From the NCBI RefSeq assembly GCF_050176255.1, contig NZ_JBFXIE010000018.1: a stretch of 58,313 nt of DNA; one strand, 5' to 3'. A program made the translations under genes and the position numbers. The stretch comes from JBFXIE01 sp050176255 (GTDB lineage: Bacteria; Pseudomonadota; Gammaproteobacteria; Burkholderiales; Burkholderiaceae_C). This document shows, piece after piece, positions 17,071-26,636 of the stretch. Every line of letters starts with the position of its first letter. Positions within the stretch are counted from its first letter, which is position 1. The notes beneath the pieces are model-generated. The model made no database searches. It was given only the letters and a program-made list of their open reading frames with translations, and was not told the DNA's origin.

Positions 17071-17883
17071 ATGAACAGTCTTGCATCCCCGTCCGACACA
17101 CTGGTGCTCTACGGCCAGGCCTTCCAAAGCCGCCTGCTGCTGGGCACCGCCCGCTATCCCTCGCCCGCCGTGCTCGAAGCCGCAGTGCAACGCGCCCGCC
17201 CTGCCATGGTCACCGCGTCGCTGCGCCGCCAGGGCAGCAACCCGGCCGAGTCGGGCAGCAGCTTCTGGGAGCTGCTCAAGCGCCTGCAGGTGCCCGTGCT
17301 GCCCAACACCGCGGGTTGCCACAGCCTGCAAGAAGCCATCACCACCGCCCACATGGCGCGCGAGGTGTTCGGCACGCCCTGGATCAAGCTGGAGCTGATC
17401 GGCGACGACTACACGCTGCAGCCCGACACGCTGAACCTGGTACAGGGCGCCGAGCAACTGATACGCGAAGGCTTTTACGTACTGCCCTATTGCACCGAAG
17501 ACCTGGTGCTGTGCCAGCGCCTGGTGGACGTGGGCTGCCAGGCCGTCATGCCCTGGGCGGCGCCCATCGGCACCGGCCGCGGCCCCGTCAACCCCTACGG
17601 CCTGCAGCTGCTGCGCGAGCGTCTGGATGTACCGCTGCTGGTGGACGCAGGACTGGGCCTGCCGTCGCATGCCTGCCAGGTCATGGAATGGGGTTATGAC
17701 GGCGTGCTGCTCAACACCGCCGTGGCCCTGGCGACCGACCCCGTGCAGATGGCCGGTGCCTTTGCCGATGCGGTGGCCGCTGGCCGCGCCGCCCGCGTGG
17801 CGGGAGCCATGACGCCGCAAGAAGCAGCGCAGCCCAGCACGCCCGTGCTGGGCACGCCCTTCTGGCACCACGCGCAGGACTGA
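17071..17883 (+). CDS. thiG: Thiazole synthase
   Basis: A 270-residue TIM-barrel enzyme that joins 1-deoxyxylulose 5-phosphate, dehydroglycine and ThiS-bound sulfur into thiazole phosphate. Conserved family segments are visible: SRLLLGTARYPS near the N-terminus, WIKLELIGDD with the catalytic Lys near 106, MPWAAPIGTGRG near 164 and VDAGLGLPSHA near 192. The ATG at 17071 is preferred to an in-frame TTG two codons earlier. Confidence 0.95.
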   Translation: MNSLASPSDTLVLYGQAFQSRLLLGTARYPSPAVLEAAVQRARPAMVTASLRRQGSNPAESGSSFWELLKRLQVPVLPNTAGCHSLQEAITTAHMAREVFGTPWIKLELIGDDYTLQPDTLNLVQGAEQLIREGFYVLPYCTEDLVLCQRLVDVGCQAVMPWAAPIGTGRGPVNPYGLQLLRERLDVPLLVDAGLGLPSHACQVMEWGYDGVLLNTAVALATDPVQMAGAFADAVAAGRAARVAGAMTPQEAAQPSTPVLGTPFWHHAQD

Positions 17884-17885
17884 GC

Positions 17886-18806
17886 ATGACGCACATCGCA
17901 GCGCCCTTGCCCGGACCGGCCGATATGGAGCACGCCATCCGCCACCACCATGCGGCAGCATTTGCCGACTTTCCCGCCCAGCTGGTGCCGACCACGGACT
18001 CGGCAGACCCGGTGTACCGCGCGGCGCTGGCCGCCTGCAGCGCCCTGGGGTTCATCGCCCATGACGCCGATTGCCTGGCCCGTGCATGGGCCGCGCAGAC
18101 GCTGCGCTTGGGCCGATTCGACCCCGCGCACTGGCCGGACGAACCGGCGGACTTTGGACTGCAGCCAAGGCCCCATGCACGGCCCTTCGCGCCCTGCCCC
18201 AGCCGCCTTGGGCTTTACGCGGTGCTGCCCGATGCCCAATGGGTGGGCCGCATGGCGCGTGCCGGCGTGCCTACGGTGCAGCTGCGTTTCAAAAGCGACG
18301 ACCCCGGCGCCATCGCACGCGAGGTACGCGCGGCGGTTCAGGCAGTGCGAGGCACACCCGCGCTACTGTTCATCAACGACCATTGGCGCGAGGCCATCGA
18401 CGCCGGCGCCTACGGCGTGCACCTGGGGCAGGAAGACCTGGACGCGCTGCACCCCGAAGATTTGCACGCCCTGCGCGCGTGCGGCCTGCGCCTGGGTGTG
18501 AGCACGCATGGCTATGCCGAAATGGTGCGCGCCGATGCCGCCTGCCCCAGCTACATCGCAATGGGTGCGGTGTTCCCCACAACGCTCAAGAAAATGGCCA
18601 CGGTACCCCAGGGCGTGGCACGGCTGGCGGCCTACACGCGGCTGATGCGCGGCTACCCGCTGGTGGCCATAGGCGGCATCGGCCTGCCACAGTTTGCCCA
18701 GGTACTCTCCACAGGCGTGGGATCGATTGCCGTGGTGCGAGCCCTGGTCAATGACAAGCAGCCCGAGGCCGCAGCGGCACAACTGATGGCTGCCTTGAAG
18801 CCATAA
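17886..18806 (+). CDS. thiE: Thiamine-phosphate synthase with N-terminal extension
   Basis: Joins HMP-PP and thiazole phosphate to thiamine phosphate. The ThiE domain covers about residues 105-300, with LGLYAVLP, FINDHWREAIDAGAYGVHLG (pyrophosphate and metal binding), GVSTHGYAE, FPTTLKK and VAIGGIG. At 306 residues the protein is about 95 longer than a typical ThiE. The extra N-terminal part is not a motif I recognise; it contains a stretch like DPVYRAALAACSALGFIAHD. It begins 2 bp after thiG and is the last gene of the thi operon. The next gene is convergent. Confidence 0.9.
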   Translation: MTHIAAPLPGPADMEHAIRHHHAAAFADFPAQLVPTTDSADPVYRAALAACSALGFIAHDADCLARAWAAQTLRLGRFDPAHWPDEPADFGLQPRPHARPFAPCPSRLGLYAVLPDAQWVGRMARAGVPTVQLRFKSDDPGAIAREVRAAVQAVRGTPALLFINDHWREAIDAGAYGVHLGQEDLDALHPEDLHALRACGLRLGVSTHGYAEMVRADAACPSYIAMGAVFPTTLKKMATVPQGVARLAAYTRLMRGYPLVAIGGIGLPQFAQVLSTGVGSIAVVRALVNDKQPEAAAAQLMAALKP

Positions 18807-18996
18807 CCGCATCCCGGAACCCAACCCGCGCCGCAGCCGTTCGGGTTGAACCCGGAATACCCATCCGGGCTTGGGCAGAAGCCAGGACAGTTGCGAGGCA
18901 GTTTTGAGTCGATGGAGCCGCGCAAAACGCTGACGAAATGCGACGAAGAGTGGCAAAAATCGACGCACCGAAACCGCACCTGCCGGTCAATTCGGA

Positions 18997-21141
18997 TTAC
19001 GGCCGCTTCTTGTCGATCTGCTGCAGTTCCAAGTCCAGAGCCACCGAGGCATCCGCAGCATCTGGTGCCGTGGCGGGTGCAATTGAAAGGTCAACGGTCA
19101 ACCGGTGCTGGGGGTCGGACAAATCCAGGTCGAGTGTGTCTTGCGGTGCCTGATTTGCTGCGGGCCGCCGCGCCGGCTCGTCCACAGGCAACTGCAAGTC
19201 CAGCGGGCCAAGATCGAACTCGGGCGCTGCCATGGCTGGGGCTGGTTGTTGCACTGTTTGCGCCCGCGGCGTGGTGCGCGCCCGTGGAGGCGGCGCGCCG
19301 CGCTGGTGTGCAGGCGTGGTCTGTGCAATGGACTGCAGCAATAGCAAGTCGTCGATGGCGGCCGGATCGAAACGCGCCACGTCGGGGGCCTTGCCACGCA
19401 GAAACAGAAAGCCGTCGAGCAAGTCCAGAACCTCGGGCGACGTCCATAAGGCTTCGATCTGCGCCAGCGCCTCGGGGTAGTCCTCCAGACCGTGCCCCCA
19501 CTGGTGAAACCTGGAAAATTCCGGCACGCGGGTGTTGAACAGTGCGTGAACCTCGTCGCGCAGCTGGTTGAAGCTGTCGGTGCGGCCCAGCACATAAAAA
19601 AGGTGCAGAAGGTCTCGGTAAGCCAAAGGCGCGGCCTCGCCCTTCTCGGCGATGCACTTGCGCAGCACCGCAATGGCCTGCTCATGCTCACCGATCGAGG
19701 TGAAAAACTCTGCCTGCTGCTGAATGTCGAACATGGCCTCGGCCGGCAATATCTGCAGCGCCTTGGCGCCTGCACCCCAATCTACTGCGCCAGAGTTAAC
19801 TGCCTGTCGCGCGAACACATCCGGCGTCTGCGCAGGAAAGGTTTCGGCAAAACCTGCAGAGGTTTCAGCAAAAGGTGCCGCCGAGGTCGATGAAGCAGGC
19901 GCACCAGAGATTGCCGCATCGGCAGGCTGTGACGGGGCTGGCGCGTCGGGCTCGGCCAGCCAGTCATGCACATCGCCCGAGTGCTGCGGTGCGGCACCAG
20001 TGCTGTGAGGCTCGGCGGTGAGCGCAACCGAGTTGCGCCACGCCTCTGCCGCCTCATTGCGCGTACGCAGCAGCAGCCAGGCAATACCCGCCAGCGCCGA
20101 CAGCAGCAGCCCCGCCAGCGCATACACCAAAGTGGCAGAAAAGCTGCTTGCTTGCACTTGTTCCAGCTTCTGGCGCAATTCGGCCGCCACCGCGCGCTCG
20201 GCATCGAGCTGCCTGCGCTGGTCTTGCGCATCGGTCTCCAGCTTTTTCAGACGTTCTTCAAATTGCTGCACATCCGCAACAGGCATGTTGAGTGCCTGCC
20301 ACAGCGCAGCCGATTCGGCACGCTGGGCATCGGAGGGACGCACCGACATCTGCGGCTGTTCGCGCGTCAGTTGCAATTGGGTTGGTGCATCGCCCCACAA
20401 ATCCAGCGGCTCCATGACCAGGCGCGGGCTGGAAGTGTCTGCTGCCGCAGTTTTTGCTGCGATTGGCGTTGCGGAGGCGGACGCGGACGCGGACGCGGAC
20501 GCCTTGTTGCGCCCAGCAGCAGCCGCATCGACCGTGCGCGGCTTGCGCGGCACGGCAACGGGCCTGGTGTTGCGGGGCGCGGCCGCCTGCCCCGAATCGA
20601 CGGCGGAGGCAATAGCGCGCGCGGATGCACGGCGCTGGCGTGCTCGAGCATCGGGCACTGTGCCGCCCGCAGCCGCGCCGGCAACTGCATCAAGGGCCAA
20701 TGCCCGGTCATCGCGGCTGGGCAGGTTGCTGGCGCCGAGGCGAGACACATCGATGGGAGACTGCGTTTGAGCAGGCACCGCCGTCGGCAGGTCGGCGAGG
20801 AAGGTGTAAACACGAGAGACGCGCCCGGTGCAGCCGACGGCCACGGTGGCGGTCAAAATGGGCTCATCGACCGGCACGAAGGCCTGCACGCGTATCAGGG
20901 GCGTCCGCCCGCTCTCCATGGGAGTGACATGAACGCGGGTATCAGAAATCGGCGTAGCCCCGGAGACCAGACTCACCGAAATGCAAGAAGCCGACAAGCT
21001 GGTATCGGCGTCGGGACGCACCTCGAAAGCGAGATCAATGGTGGACCCCAGTACCACCGTGCCGTGGCTCGCGCCCAGCGACACCGCCTGCGCGCCGCAG
21101 GTCGCCGCACCGAGCCAGATGCCCAGAAGTACGTTACGCAT
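18997..21141 (-). CDS. FimV/HubP-like envelope protein
   Basis: A 714-residue exported membrane protein. A signal peptide (about 20 residues, ending near AQA) precedes a periplasmic domain. An Ala/Ser/Pro-rich linker follows, then a coiled coil (ERLKKLETDAQDQRRQLDAE) just before a single transmembrane helix near residue 380. The cytoplasmic C-terminal half is acidic and Ala-rich, with a helical-repeat segment (FDIQQQAEFFTSIGEHEQAI). This layout matches FimV/HubP polar organisers of type IV pili and twitching, but I see no LysM domain, so the assignment is by architecture. An in-frame ATG 4 codons earlier (21153) is also possible. Confidence 0.65.
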   Translation of the reverse strand: MRNVLLGIWLGAATCGAQAVSLGASHGTVVLGSTIDLAFEVRPDADTSLSASCISVSLVSGATPISDTRVHVTPMESGRTPLIRVQAFVPVDEPILTATVAVGCTGRVSRVYTFLADLPTAVPAQTQSPIDVSRLGASNLPSRDDRALALDAVAGAAAGGTVPDARARQRRASARAIASAVDSGQAAAPRNTRPVAVPRKPRTVDAAAAGRNKASASASASASATPIAAKTAAADTSSPRLVMEPLDLWGDAPTQLQLTREQPQMSVRPSDAQRAESAALWQALNMPVADVQQFEERLKKLETDAQDQRRQLDAERAVAAELRQKLEQVQASSFSATLVYALAGLLLSALAGIAWLLLRTRNEAAEAWRNSVALTAEPHSTGAAPQHSGDVHDWLAEPDAPAPSQPADAAISGAPASSTSAAPFAETSAGFAETFPAQTPDVFARQAVNSGAVDWGAGAKALQILPAEAMFDIQQQAEFFTSIGEHEQAIAVLRKCIAEKGEAAPLAYRDLLHLFYVLGRTDSFNQLRDEVHALFNTRVPEFSRFHQWGHGLEDYPEALAQIEALWTSPEVLDLLDGFLFLRGKAPDVARFDPAAIDDLLLLQSIAQTTPAHQRGAPPPRARTTPRAQTVQQPAPAMAAPEFDLGPLDLQLPVDEPARRPAANQAPQDTLDLDLSDPQHRLTVDLSIAPATAPDAADASVALDLELQQIDKKRP
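20471..20500 (+). repeat. Hexanucleotide tandem repeat in the fimV-like gene
   Basis: Five tandem six-base units (GCGGAG once, then GCGGAC four times on the plus strand). On the coding strand they encode alternating Ala and Ser in the linker. Unit changes would keep the reading frame and only alter linker length. Confidence 0.85.
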
Positions 21142-21225
21142 ATTCACAACCATTTCAGCTTGTTTATTAATTCTGACATAAACATTCCGTAGTCCCACGG
21201 CAAACGATACAGGGATAATTTCGCC

Positions 21226-22746
21226 ATGAATCAAGTATTTACATCGATAGGCGTCGTCGGCACAGGCGCCATGGGCCGTGGCATTGCACAGATCGCAGCG
21301 CAAGCCGGCAGCAAAGTCCATTTATTCGACACGCACGGCGGCGCTGCTGATGCGGCAAAGTCTCATATCCACCACCAATGGCAGCGGCTGGCAGACAAAG
21401 GCCGCCTTGATGCTTCGCTGGTGCCCGGCTTGCACGACCGGCTGGTGCCGGTGGCATCGCTGCATGAGCTGGCGCACTGCGACATGGTGGTGGAGGCCAT
21501 CGTCGAGCAGCTGGATGCCAAGCAGGATCTGTTGCGGCAGCTCGAATCCATCGTTTCACCCCAGGCGGTACTGGCCAGCAATACCTCGTCGCTGTCGATC
21601 ACGGCGGTGGCTGCGCCGCTGCAGCACCCGCAGCGCGTGGCAGGCTTTCATTTTTTCAACCCTGTTCCGCTCATGAAGGTGGTGGAGGTGGTAGCCGGGC
21701 TGCGCACCGACGCCCGCGTCTGCAATGTGCTGGCCGACTATGCCCGCGCCATGGGCCACACCCCCGTCATGGCGCAGGACACTCCGGGTTTCATCGTCAA
21801 CCACGCGGGCAGAGGCTTTGGCACCGAGGCCCTGCGCATCGTCAGCGAGGGCGTGGCCGACTTCGCCACCGTGGATCGCATCCTGCGCGACCAGGTGGGT
21901 TTCAAGCTTGGGCCTTTCGAACTGCTGGATCTGACGGGGCTGGATGTGTCGCACCCGGTGATGGAGTCCATTTACCGCCAGTATTACGACGAGCCGCGCT
22001 TTCGCCCCAACGTCATCACCGCGCAACGCCTGGCCGGCGGTCTGCTGGGCCGCAAGTCGGGCGAGGGCTTTTACCGCTACGTGGATGGTGCGGCCCAGGT
22101 GGCGCCAGAGCCGCCGGTGCCCGAAGTCTCCAGCCTGCCCCCGGTGTGGGTGTCCACGCGAGCCGCGCGGCGTGCAGAGCTGTACCAGCTGCTGAAAAAC
22201 CTGGGCGCAACCATCGAAACAGGCACCTCTGCCTCGGCCAATGCGCTCACGCTGGTCGCCCCGCTGGGTTTTGACGTGACCACCGTCGCCGTGGTGGAAC
22301 GCCTGGATCCCGCGCGCACCATCGGCATCGACATGCTGATAGACGACGCTGCCACGCGCCGGCGCGTGCTGGCTACCAACCCCGCCACGCGAGCCGACAT
22401 GCGCGATGCCGCGCACGCGCTGTTCGCGCGCGACGGCAAGGCCGTGAGCGTGATCCGCGACTCAGGCGGCTTTGTCACGCAACGCGTGGTGGCCACCATC
22501 GTCAACATCGCGGCCGACATCTGCCAGCAAGGCATCTGCAGCCCCAAGGATCTTGAGACCGCCGTCACACTGGGCCTGGGTTACCCTCTGGGCCCGCTGG
22601 CCATGGGCGACCGCTGGGGGCCGACCAACATTCTGGAAGTGCTGTTCAACATGCAGACCGTGTACGGCGACACGCGCTACCGCCCCAGCCCCTGGCTGCG
22701 CCGGCGCGGCGCCATCGGCCTGAGCTTGACGCACCGGGAGGACTGA
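21226..22746 (+). CDS. 3-hydroxyacyl-CoA dehydrogenase (PaaH-like, two-domain long form)
   Basis: A 506-residue NAD-dependent enzyme that oxidises 3-hydroxyacyl-CoA to 3-oxoacyl-CoA in fatty-acid or phenylacetate degradation. The Rossmann motif GVVGTGAMGRGIAQIAAQAG is at residues 8-27. The catalytic region HFFNPVPLMKVVEVV is near 144 and TPGFIVN near 185. After about 290 a second C-terminal dehydrogenase domain repeats, as in PaaH/PaaC. No other paa gene is nearby, so the substrate is open. It is divergent from the fimV-like gene and followed by an IclR regulator. Confidence 0.9.
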   Translation: MNQVFTSIGVVGTGAMGRGIAQIAAQAGSKVHLFDTHGGAADAAKSHIHHQWQRLADKGRLDASLVPGLHDRLVPVASLHELAHCDMVVEAIVEQLDAKQDLLRQLESIVSPQAVLASNTSSLSITAVAAPLQHPQRVAGFHFFNPVPLMKVVEVVAGLRTDARVCNVLADYARAMGHTPVMAQDTPGFIVNHAGRGFGTEALRIVSEGVADFATVDRILRDQVGFKLGPFELLDLTGLDVSHPVMESIYRQYYDEPRFRPNVITAQRLAGGLLGRKSGEGFYRYVDGAAQVAPEPPVPEVSSLPPVWVSTRAARRAELYQLLKNLGATIETGTSASANALTLVAPLGFDVTTVAVVERLDPARTIGIDMLIDDAATRRRVLATNPATRADMRDAAHALFARDGKAVSVIRDSGGFVTQRVVATIVNIAADICQQGICSPKDLETAVTLGLGYPLGPLAMGDRWGPTNILEVLFNMQTVYGDTRYRPSPWLRRRGAIGLSLTHRED

Positions 22747-23011
22747 GAGCGGGTGACCGCGCCAGCGCGTCATCACCCGGGCGCAGTGTTCCGTGCTGTC
22801 CGAAACATCAGCAACGTCTCTCCGGCCCGCCCCGACGGGGTTGCCAGCACTCGCGACCCCACCCTGCAATCGGGTCAAAAACTGGCAAGACTCGGTGCGC
22901 TACGGCCCATGTGCAGTCGACGGCGACGGTCTCCGCCCGTCCGCCGACCGTACTGCGCCGGAAATTTTCGTTACCTAAAATGCAGAGTTTTGAGGAAGCC
23001 CTCCCATCGCC

Positions 23012-23824
23012 ATGAAGAAAAGCCATCAGGATGCCCCCGCCAAGCCCAGCGTTCAGGTGCTGGAGCGCATGTTCCAGCTGATCGACGTGCTGGCCTCGCG
23101 GGAAGAATCCATCTCTCTCAAGGAAATCAGCGAGAGAACCGGCCTGCATCCGTCCACCGCACACCGTATCCTCAACGACCTGACCATTGGCCGTTTCGTG
23201 GATCGCCCTGAGGCCGGCAGCTACCGCCTGGGTATGCGACTGCTGGAGCTGGGCAACCTGGTCAAGGCACGCCTGTCCGTACGCGACGCCGCCATTGCGC
23301 CCATGCGCCAGTTGCACAAGCTGATCCAGCAGCCGGTCAATCTCAGCGTTCGCCAGGGTGACGAGATCGTGTATGTCGAGCGCGCCTACAGCGAGCGTTC
23401 GGGCATGCAGGTGGTGCGCGCCATCGGCGGGCATGCGCCGCTGCATCTGACATCGACCGGCAAGCTGTTCCTGGCAGCAGATGATCCGCAGCGCGTACGT
23501 GCCTACGCCACACGCACCGGATTGCCGGGGCACACACGCAACAGCATCACGCAACTGCCCATCCTGGAGCGTGAACTGGGCAAGGCGCGGCAATACGGAG
23601 TGGCGCGCGACAACGAAGAACTCGAGCTAGGCGTGCGCTGCATGGCTGCCGGGGTGTTTGATGACCAGGGGCAGTTGGTGGCCGGGCTGTCCATCTCGGC
23701 ACCAGCCGATCGCCTCGACGACGGCTGGCTGCCCAAACTGCAGGCAGCCGCCAATGAGATATCGCTGGCACTAGGCTATTCGACCGGCCTGCGCACGGCA
23801 CTCAACGGGCCGGAGAAAGCCTAG
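23012..23824 (+). CDS. IclR family transcriptional regulator
   Basis: A 270-residue DNA-binding regulator. The N-terminal winged helix-turn-helix (SLKEISERTGLHPSTAHRIL) covers about residues 35-60 and a C-terminal effector-binding domain covers 90-260. Typical IclR segments are STGKLFLA and GLSISAPADR. The effector is unknown. It follows the 3-hydroxyacyl-CoA dehydrogenase gene by 265 bp in the same direction, so control of that gene is possible but unproven. That gap contains no gene I can support. Confidence 0.9.
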   Translation: MKKSHQDAPAKPSVQVLERMFQLIDVLASREESISLKEISERTGLHPSTAHRILNDLTIGRFVDRPEAGSYRLGMRLLELGNLVKARLSVRDAAIAPMRQLHKLIQQPVNLSVRQGDEIVYVERAYSERSGMQVVRAIGGHAPLHLTSTGKLFLAADDPQRVRAYATRTGLPGHTRNSITQLPILERELGKARQYGVARDNEELELGVRCMAAGVFDDQGQLVAGLSISAPADRLDDGWLPKLQAAANEISLALGYSTGLRTALNGPEKA

Positions 23825-23838
23825 CCATCACAAGGCCG

Positions 23839-24927
23839 TCAGCTACGGGGCCGCCCGCCGGATGGCAACAATGCGCTACCCCCTGACGGCAGTCGCTCCA
23901 CCCAGGAACGCACGCGCTCCGCATCGGCCAGACGGCTGAATTTGCCGGCAGAGTCCAGAAACACCATGATCAGCTTGCGCCCAGCCACCTCGGCCTGCAT
24001 CACCAGGCAACGGCCGGCCTCGGAGATGTAGCCTGTCTTTTGCAGGCCGATATCCCATGCGGGGCTTTTGACGAGCCTATTGGTGTTGTTGTACTGAAGC
24101 ACCCTTTCACCTACTGCCACCTCATGGCTGGGCGAGGTGGAAAGCTCGCGCAGCAGCGGATCGGCGTGCGCCACGTTGACCAGGGTGGCCAGATCGTGGG
24201 CGCTGGACTGATTGCTGCTGGACAGGCCGGTGGGTTCAACGTACCTGGTGTCGGTCATGCCGAGCACCTTGGCCTTGAAATTCATGCGCTGCACAAAAGC
24301 ATCCATGCCGCCGGGAAAGGTGCGCCCCAGTGCATGGGCCGCACGGTTTTCGCTGGACATCAGCGCCAGGTGCAGCAGTTCGCCGCGCGTCAGCGTGGCG
24401 CCCACCCTCAGGCGCGAACTACTACCTTTTTCAGTGTCCACATCGTCCTGGGTGATGGTGATGCTCTCGTTCATGTCCAGGCGTGCCTCGGAGATGATCA
24501 GGCCGGTCATGAGTTTGGTCAGCGACGCAATCGGCAGCACGGCGTGGTCATTCTTGCTGAGCAGAACCTCTTTGGTGTCCTGGTCGATCACCAGGGCGAC
24601 GCTGGATTTGAGATCCAGCGGATCGCTCACCTCGTGCAGCCCCGCCAGCTGGCCGAACGACAACCGCGCCGGTGCAGCCGCAGCGCGCACGGGAGCGCGG
24701 GCACTGCGCGCGGCCATGCGGGTCGCCTTGGCAGGCGCCGCTTTGCGGGAAGCCCTCTGTGCCGATTTGGCTTCTGTGCGCTTGGCGACGGCAGAGGCCG
24801 CCTGTTTTTTGCTTGCGACCTGCTTGCGCTCGGCAGCATGTAAACCGGGCGACGCCAAGGCAAAGCCAACGGCCATCACGGCCATGGCATAAGAAATACG
24901 GGAGACGATGCGAAAACGCATGTGCAT
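23839..24927 (-). CDS. pbpG: D-alanyl-D-alanine endopeptidase/carboxypeptidase (PBP7-like)
   Basis: A periplasmic low-molecular-weight penicillin-binding protein of 362 residues that trims or cleaves peptidoglycan peptides. The serine-peptidase motifs are SLTK (after LPIA), SEN in SSENRAAHALG, and KTG in LQKTGYISEAG. A signal peptide ends near LHA after about 30 residues, followed by a Lys/Ala-rich linker. The start at 24927 is chosen because GGAG lies 6 nt upstream. Transcribed toward the IclR gene (convergent). Confidence 0.9.
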   Translation of the reverse strand: MHMRFRIVSRISYAMAVMAVGFALASPGLHAAERKQVASKKQAASAVAKRTEAKSAQRASRKAAPAKATRMAARSARAPVRAAAAPARLSFGQLAGLHEVSDPLDLKSSVALVIDQDTKEVLLSKNDHAVLPIASLTKLMTGLIISEARLDMNESITITQDDVDTEKGSSSRLRVGATLTRGELLHLALMSSENRAAHALGRTFPGGMDAFVQRMNFKAKVLGMTDTRYVEPTGLSSSNQSSAHDLATLVNVAHADPLLRELSTSPSHEVAVGERVLQYNNTNRLVKSPAWDIGLQKTGYISEAGRCLVMQAEVAGRKLIMVFLDSAGKFSRLADAERVRSWVERLPSGGSALLPSGGRPRS

Positions 24928-24971
24928 CAATTGCTCCAAGCAGCAAAAACTGTGTGACAGTGTATAGAACC

Positions 24972-25014
24972 CAAAAAAGTCGCGCAAGATCAATATCTTG
25001 CACGACTCTTTTAA
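24972..25014 (-). terminator. Intrinsic terminator after leuA (possibly bidirectional)
   Basis: A strong hairpin: GCAAGAT-CAAT-ATCTTGC, extended by GTCG/CGAC across one mismatch. It is preceded by an A-run and followed by CTTTT on the plus strand. For minus-strand transcripts leaving leuA, the stem is followed by TTTTTT. Confidence 0.85.
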
Positions 25015-25041
25015 AAACTGTCTTAATTGTAGTTTGCGTGC

Positions 25042-26583
25042 TCAGCCCTGCGCTGCCACCCGTTCGGCTTTACTCTGTAACTTGTTGAGCGCATTCAGAT
25101 AGGCCTTGGCGGATGCGACGACGATGTCGGGGTCTGCCCCCACGCCATTGACCACCCGACCTGCGCTTTGCAGCCGCACTGTGACCTCTCCCTGGCTTTC
25201 GGTTGACCCGCTGATGGCATTGACCGAATACAGCACCATCTCGGCACCGCTTTGCACCCGGCCTTCAATGGCCTTGAGCGATGCATCCACCGGGCCATTG
25301 CCCTCAGAGGTACTTTTGACCTCTTTACCGCCCACGGTGAAAACGATGGTGGCCTCGGGGCTCTCGCCGGTTTCGCTGTGCTGCGCCAGGGACACGAAGC
25401 CGAAGTGCTCTTTTTCGCTAGTGACGCTCTCGTCGTTGACCAGCGCCAGGATGTCCTCGTCAAAAATCTCGCTCTTGCGGTCGGCCAGTTCCTTGAACCG
25501 GGCGAAGGCCACATTGATCTCGCCTTCACTTTCCAGCTGCACGCCCAGATCTTGCAGGCGCTGCTTGAACGCATTGCGCCCGCTGAGCTTGCCCAGCACG
25601 ATCTTGTTGGCGCTCCAGCCCACGTCTTCGGCGCGCATGATCTCGTAGGTGTCGCGTGCCTTCAGCACGCCGTCCTGGTGGATGCCCGAGGCGTGCGCAA
25701 ACGCATTGGCCCCTACCACGGCCTTGTTGGGCTGCACGACGAAGCCGGTGGTCTGGCTGACCATGCGGCTGGCCGGCACGATCTGCCGGGTGTCGATGCC
25801 GACGTCCAGCCCAAAGTAATCGCGCCGCGTTTTCACGGCCATGACGATTTCTTCCAGGGAGCAATTGCCCGCGCGCTCGCCCAGGCCGTTGATCGTGCAT
25901 TCCACCTGGCGCGCGCCACCAATCTTCACACCCGCCAGCGAGTTGGCTACCGCCATGCCCAGGTCGTTGTGGCAGTGCACGGACCAGATGGCCTTGTCGC
26001 TGTTGGGGATGCGCTCGCGCAGGTTCTTGATGAAATTGCCGTACAGCTCGGGAACGGCGTAACCCACCGTATCGGGCACGTTGATGGTGGTGGCACCCTC
26101 GGCAATCACCGTCTCGATCACCCGGCACAGAAAGTCCGGGTCGCTGCGGTAGCCGTCTTCGGGGCTGAACTCGATGTCATCCACCAGATTGCGCGCAAAA
26201 CGCACTGCCTGCCTGGCCTGCTCCAGGACCTGGTCAGGCGTCATGCGCAGCTTTTTCTCCATGTGCAGCTCGCTGGTCGCAATGAAGGTATGGATGCGCG
26301 CGCGGTTGGCATCTTGCAACGCCTCTGCCGCACGGGCAATGTCGCGATCATTGGCGCGGGCCAGCGAGCAGATGGTGGAGTCCCTGACGGCACGGGCAAT
26401 CGCCTGCACCGCCTCAAAGTCGCCGTTGGAGCTGGCGGCAAAACCGGCCTCGATCACGTCCACCCGCAAGCGTTCGAGCTGGCGCGCAATGCGCAGCTTC
26501 TCGTCGCGCGTCATCGAAGCGCCGGGCGACTGCTCGCCGTCGCGCAAAGTAGTGTCGAAGATGATGAGCTTGTCGGTAGTCAT
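25042..26583 (-). CDS. leuA: 2-isopropylmalate synthase (short LeuA type)
   Basis: A 513-residue enzyme for the first committed step of leucine synthesis, condensing acetyl-CoA with 2-oxoisovalerate. The N-terminal catalytic signature FDTTLRDGEQSPGASM and the metal-binding HCHNDLGMAVAN are present. The C-terminal regulatory domain (about 380-513) includes the usual Gly-rich allosteric region. It is a different subtype from the leuA copy immediately upstream. One of the two could serve a related reaction such as citramalate synthesis, but the motifs fit isopropylmalate synthase well. Confidence 0.92.
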   Translation of the reverse strand: MTTDKLIIFDTTLRDGEQSPGASMTRDEKLRIARQLERLRVDVIEAGFAASSNGDFEAVQAIARAVRDSTICSLARANDRDIARAAEALQDANRARIHTFIATSELHMEKKLRMTPDQVLEQARQAVRFARNLVDDIEFSPEDGYRSDPDFLCRVIETVIAEGATTINVPDTVGYAVPELYGNFIKNLRERIPNSDKAIWSVHCHNDLGMAVANSLAGVKIGGARQVECTINGLGERAGNCSLEEIVMAVKTRRDYFGLDVGIDTRQIVPASRMVSQTTGFVVQPNKAVVGANAFAHASGIHQDGVLKARDTYEIMRAEDVGWSANKIVLGKLSGRNAFKQRLQDLGVQLESEGEINVAFARFKELADRKSEIFDEDILALVNDESVTSEKEHFGFVSLAQHSETGESPEATIVFTVGGKEVKSTSEGNGPVDASLKAIEGRVQSGAEMVLYSVNAISGSTESQGEVTVRLQSAGRVVNGVGADPDIVVASAKAYLNALNKLQSKAERVAAQG

Positions 26584-26636
26584 GGTTTGCCTCTGTCGTT
26601 GGAGTGTGTGCGAGAGCGTGTTGACGATCCAAGGGC

